From Actinoplanes sp. SE50/110 (GTDB lineage Bacteria; Actinomycetota; Actinomycetes; Mycobacteriales; Micromonosporaceae), in contig NZ_LT827010.1 in assembly GCF_900119315.1 (NCBI RefSeq), forward strand, positions 6,419,001 through 6,483,000: a DNA stretch of 64,000 bases, given 5' to 3'. The notes beneath the pieces were generated by a model. It saw nothing but the letters and a program-made list of their open reading frames with translations. It was not told the origin of the DNA and made no database searches. This document shows positions 61,316 through 64,000 of this stretch, in pieces; within the stretch, counting starts at the first letter, position 1; each line of letters begins with the position of its first letter. The position numbers and the translations under genes were made by a program.

Positions 61316-62355
61316 CGGCGTGGTCCTGTCCGGTGAGGGGCTCGTCCCGGCCCGCCGGCGGGCGTCGGCCGCAGCTGGGCGCCCGGGGCGGCCAGCCGCA
61401 GCGGCGGGAACGCTTGCGCGCTGACCGCTCGCGGGGATCCGCTGGCGTTGTGGTGGCGGCCGATGCTCGCGGCGACCTGATCCGCGTCGGCGTCGAGCAC
61501 TTTCGCGGCCACCTGCCCTTCGGTGTGCTCGTCGGCGGCCGTTGCTGGCCGGTCCAGCGCACCGGCAGCGGTCCGGCCGTCGGCACGATAGGCCCTTTCG
61601 ATCGCCCGTCCCACGAGGAGCTCGGTATCGGCGGGCATGGTCTTCGCCTGCTCGACGGTGAACTGCAGCAGCAGGTCGAGCCCGTCAGCGGCGACCATGT
61701 TCTGCCGCCGCAAATCCGCCTGAAACGCCGCTACCGCGGCCGGGTCGACGTCGCGGGCCAGCACGGCGACCTGCGCCCGGACCGCCTGGTCGAACTCGTC
61801 GACAGCGTCCGGAACGTGGGTCAGCTGGCGACGGGACGGGCGGCCCGGCTGCGGCTCGGCGGCATGCTGCTGCTCCCACCAGTCGACGGCCGCGTCCGCC
61901 ATCGCCTCGTGCGGAGCGACGCCGGCCCGGCATCGGCGCTCGTATCCGTCGACGAGGTCCGGCGCCAGGTGCCGCAGCCGGTGCAGCGCGTCCGCGGCGG
62001 TCTGCCGGCCGACCGGGGTGTCCCCGTGCACGGTCCCCCACCGCCACGCCTCGGCCGCTTCGAACAACGTGCCGCGCTCGCGCAGCGGCCGGTTGGCCTC
62101 AGCGATCTGCCGGGCGTAGCGGTCCGTCTCGCGCTGTTCTGCTGCCCGCAGCCGGTTGGCTTGCTGCTGCATCCGCGCGGCCTGGTCCTCACGCTGGGCC
62201 TGCCGCTCAGCCTCGGCAGCACGGTCCTGGACGCCGACCGCCGCGTAGCGGGCCGCCGCCTCGAAGACCGTCACCAGCGCACTCATCGCCTGCAGCATGC
62301 TCTGCCGGCCTTCCGCGAACGGATCCTCGTGTACTTGCTGCGTCAGATCCGTCAT
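61312..62355 (-). CDS. Hypothetical coiled-coil protein of the relaxase operon with FPPL tail
   Basis: The 347-residue protein has a helical, charged N-terminal part with probable coiled coil (QDRAAEAERQAQREDQAARM, QQQANRLRAAEQRETDRYAR). A helical middle follows (AADALHRLRHLAPDLVDGYE, LLLQFTVEQAKTMPADTELL). The tail SAQAFPPLRLAAPG starts 32 residues from the end and finishes TGPRR. GGAGGT seven bases before the ATG at 62355 fixes the start. It lies 23 bases after the relaxase and is coupled to DUF4913. A relaxosome or export-substrate role is suggested by position and tail. Confidence 0.7.
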   Translation of the reverse strand: MTDLTQQVHEDPFAEGRQSMLQAMSALVTVFEAAARYAAVGVQDRAAEAERQAQREDQAARMQQQANRLRAAEQRETDRYARQIAEANRPLRERGTLFEAAEAWRWGTVHGDTPVGRQTAADALHRLRHLAPDLVDGYERRCRAGVAPHEAMADAAVDWWEQQHAAEPQPGRPSRRQLTHVPDAVDEFDQAVRAQVAVLARDVDPAAVAAFQADLRRQNMVAADGLDLLLQFTVEQAKTMPADTELLVGRAIERAYRADGRTAAGALDRPATAADEHTEGQVAAKVLDADADQVAASIGRHHNASGSPRAVSAQAFPPLRLAAPGAQLRPTPAGGPGRAPHRTGPRR

Positions 62356-62377
62356 GGGCTCACCTCCTCTCTGATCC

Positions 62378-63805
62378 TCAGCCGGGTGTCCGCCAGCCAT
62401 CGTTGACTGTCCGCATCGGTGTAAGGCGCACCGTTGCCGGTGCCGCTACCCGGCCGGCCCCGGCAGGGGCGAGAGCCCGTAGCGCCCGGGCGGCAGTGCG
62501 CGCGTCCCGCGCCTGGTGCAGCCGGTGCTGCGCGCCGCGGAGTTGTTCGACCGCGTCGGCCAGTAGCGCCAGTTTCAGAGTCAGGGCCAGCGCTGCGGAC
62601 CGGTCCGGGTTGCCGGAGATCTGGCCCATCAGGGCGATCAGCCGGGACAGTGCCCGCAGGTCCTGCGACCGGCCGTCGGCGGGAACCGTCCGGCCGCAGC
62701 GAAGGCGCGCGGCGCGGTCAAAATGCTCGGCGGCACGGTGCAGCGGACCGGGCCGGTCACCTTCGCTGGCCTGCGCTAGCACGGTGAGCAGGTCCGCAGC
62801 GGCCGCCACCGTCGCCTGCGTCGCCGCTTGCCCGGCACCCAGCCCATCCCGGACGACCTGCGTAGCCTGCTGCGCCGCGGCCGCCGCCTGATGCAGCGCC
62901 GCCACTCGAGCAGCCCGGTCCACCGGCGGCCGCGGCGGCCCGGCATCCGGCGTGGGCATGCCCCAGCGGACCCGGAGCCGGGGCAGCGTCAGGTCGGCGG
63001 CAAGCTTCCCGCCGCCGAAGTACACCGGCGGGCTGCCGCCGCCCCGGCCGGGCAGCGCTACCGCGTATCCGGTGATCTGAGCCGGATCGACGGTGCTGGC
63101 CCGCAGCCGCACCAGCAGCCCGGACTCGCGCAGCAGCGCCACGAACTCCGATTCCGAAGTAGCGGTCGCCGCCACGGCCCGCACGCGGCGGCGCAGCTCG
63201 TCCCGCGCGGTGCTACTGCGCCCGGCCCGGATCGCCTTGTGCACCTCAGGGGTGTGCGGGCGCCGGTGCGCCGTCCAGTCCGCCGGAGCCACCTGGTACA
63301 GCCCGTAGCGTCGCTCCAACCGGCGTGCGGTGGCCTGGCAGCGCCAACGTTCGTTGCCCGGCCACACCGTCTCCCCGTCCTGCCGGACCAGGGTCGCCAC
63401 CACGTGGATGTGATCGGCGGCGTGACGCACCGCGAGCCAGCGGACTCCGGGCCGGCCGTCGGCTGCTGCCAGGCCGACACCGGCGACCATCTCCCGGGCG
63501 ATCTGGCCCCACTCGGCGTCCGACAGCACCCGGTCCGAGCCGTGGTTACGGATCGAGCAGTGCCACACCGGCTGCCGCGGCGGGTTCCGCCCCGCCCGTA
63601 CCGGCTGCTCCAGCAGCCGGGCCAGCATGCTGACGTCCGGTCGACCTCCGACACCGGCCACGGGTTCCAGGTCGCCCGGTGACCGGCTGGGATCCCACAC
63701 CGCTACTAGGTGCGGATTGACGTGCTCCTCGCACCGGCCCGGGCCGTACAGGTAGCGCAGCAGCCCCCCGACCCGCTGCCCCTGCGCCGCGATCTTCGTA
63801 ATCAC
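62378..63805 (-). CDS. Relaxase/mobilization nuclease
   Basis: The 475-residue protein has an N-terminal HUH-type nicking domain. Tyr candidates lie in LLRYLYGPG (Tyr18 or Tyr20), PVWHCSIRNHGSDRVLSD carries His82, and RHAADHIHVVATL holds the metal-binding His-x-His (132 and 134). The remainder is helical and probably binds DNA or the coupling protein. It would nick one strand at oriT and lead it into the recipient. The GTG at 63805 overlaps the TGA of the upstream gene. No oriT could be placed with confidence; it may lie beyond 64000. Confidence 0.85.
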   Translation of the reverse strand: MITKIAAQGQRVGGLLRYLYGPGRCEEHVNPHLVAVWDPSRSPGDLEPVAGVGGRPDVSMLARLLEQPVRAGRNPPRQPVWHCSIRNHGSDRVLSDAEWGQIAREMVAGVGLAAADGRPGVRWLAVRHAADHIHVVATLVRQDGETVWPGNERWRCQATARRLERRYGLYQVAPADWTAHRRPHTPEVHKAIRAGRSSTARDELRRRVRAVAATATSESEFVALLRESGLLVRLRASTVDPAQITGYAVALPGRGGGSPPVYFGGGKLAADLTLPRLRVRWGMPTPDAGPPRPPVDRAARVAALHQAAAAAQQATQVVRDGLGAGQAATQATVAAAADLLTVLAQASEGDRPGPLHRAAEHFDRAARLRCGRTVPADGRSQDLRALSRLIALMGQISGNPDRSAALALTLKLALLADAVEQLRGAQHRLHQARDARTAARALRALAPAGAGRVAAPATVRLTPMRTVNDGWRTPG

Positions 63806-64000
63806 GGCAGACGCCCGTCGACCCGCTCCACCACCGCGTCGAGCGCGTCGAGGCGCCGCCGGCAGACGGCGACCGCGTCCACCAACCAGGGCGGGACGAC
63901 ACCAGTGCGATCGGCTGCGGTGACCGCCCGTTCGAGGTTCTCGCCGATCCCGGCTACTGCAGTCCGCGCTTGCAGCAGGTCTACTTGCAGCTGCCGCAGC
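63802..64000 (-). CDS. MobC-like relaxosome accessory protein, 5' part outside the window
   Basis: The last 65 residues are visible: LRQLQVDLLQARTAVAGIGE, NLERAVTAADRTGVVPPWLV, DAVAVCRRRLDALDAVVERV. The helical pattern with an N-L-x-x-A-type segment resembles MobC-type relaxosome proteins that sit directly upstream of relaxases. The TGA overlaps the relaxase GTG. The start and any DNA-binding ribbon are outside the window. Confidence 0.6.
   Translation of the reverse strand, partial: LRQLQVDLLQARTAVAGIGENLERAVTAADRTGVVPPWLVDAVAVCRRRLDALDAVVERVDGRLP

Noticed and set aside
63546..63902. Minus-strand frame of 118 codons covering the relaxase start
   Set aside because: It is in a different frame from both the relaxase and the MobC-like fragment and has shadow composition.
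1..64000. tRNA, rRNA, CRISPR array, integrase, attachment sites
   Set aside because: I read for tRNA-like clover leaves, spaced direct repeats and tyrosine/serine recombinase motifs and found none; absence by eye is not proof.

Overview
The window is about 64 kb of very GC-rich DNA with G/C-ending codons, frequent GTG starts and chains of ATGA/GTGA overlaps. This points to a filamentous actinomycete. A Micromonosporaceae host such as Actinoplanes is my guess and is not proven. No rRNA, tRNA, CRISPR array, integrase or replication origin could be recognised, so I cannot say whether this is a plasmid, an integrated conjugative element or part of a chromosome.

Left part (1-27.5 kb) is accessory DNA scarred by mobile elements. 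It holds secreted and lipoprotein genes, a prepilin peptidase, a chemotaxis-type receptor operon, a TetR/old-yellow-enzyme pair with three operator repeats, an ATP-dependent DNA ligase, two GNAT acetyltransferases, an XRE-TPR regulator and a ricin-type lectin. Three mobile units are delimited by their ends. The first (3523-5044) has no transposase but carries a HEPN-motif gene, 26-bp ends and a 5-bp target duplication. The second (5706-6979) is an IS630-type element whose transposase appears to lack the first catalytic Asp. The third (18868-21252) is an ISL3-type element with a broken transposase and an intact GNAT passenger gene. Several genes around 14-21 kb are frameshifted or truncated.

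Right part (27.5-64 kb) is a conjugation module. A minus-strand unit contains a peptidoglycan hydrolase, a 16.2-kb open frame of 5399 codons (adenine-methylase/SNF2 module plus UvrD-type helicase, a polyvalent-protein architecture) and two paralogous small proteins. Diverging from it is a plus-strand operon: VirB2-like and VirB6-like membrane proteins, an SCO6880-like protein, five translationally coupled small proteins, a VirB4-like ATPase split in its P-loop by an intein, a VirD4-like coupling protein and a DnaG-type primase. At the right edge a minus-strand operon holds a MobC-like fragment, a relaxase, a coiled-coil protein and a DUF4913 protein, closed by a hairpin.

The main new observation is a shared C-terminal tail in eight soluble proteins of the conjugation module. 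It is an (A/G)FP-type motif 27-32 residues from the end, then a Pro/Ala-rich stretch, and always a terminal Arg. Its presence on the primase and the giant protein suggests a type IV secretion export tag or a docking tag. A second observation is that the giant frame contains a convincing out-of-frame gene and an internal Shine-Dalgarno/ATG, so it may be made as several coupled proteins.
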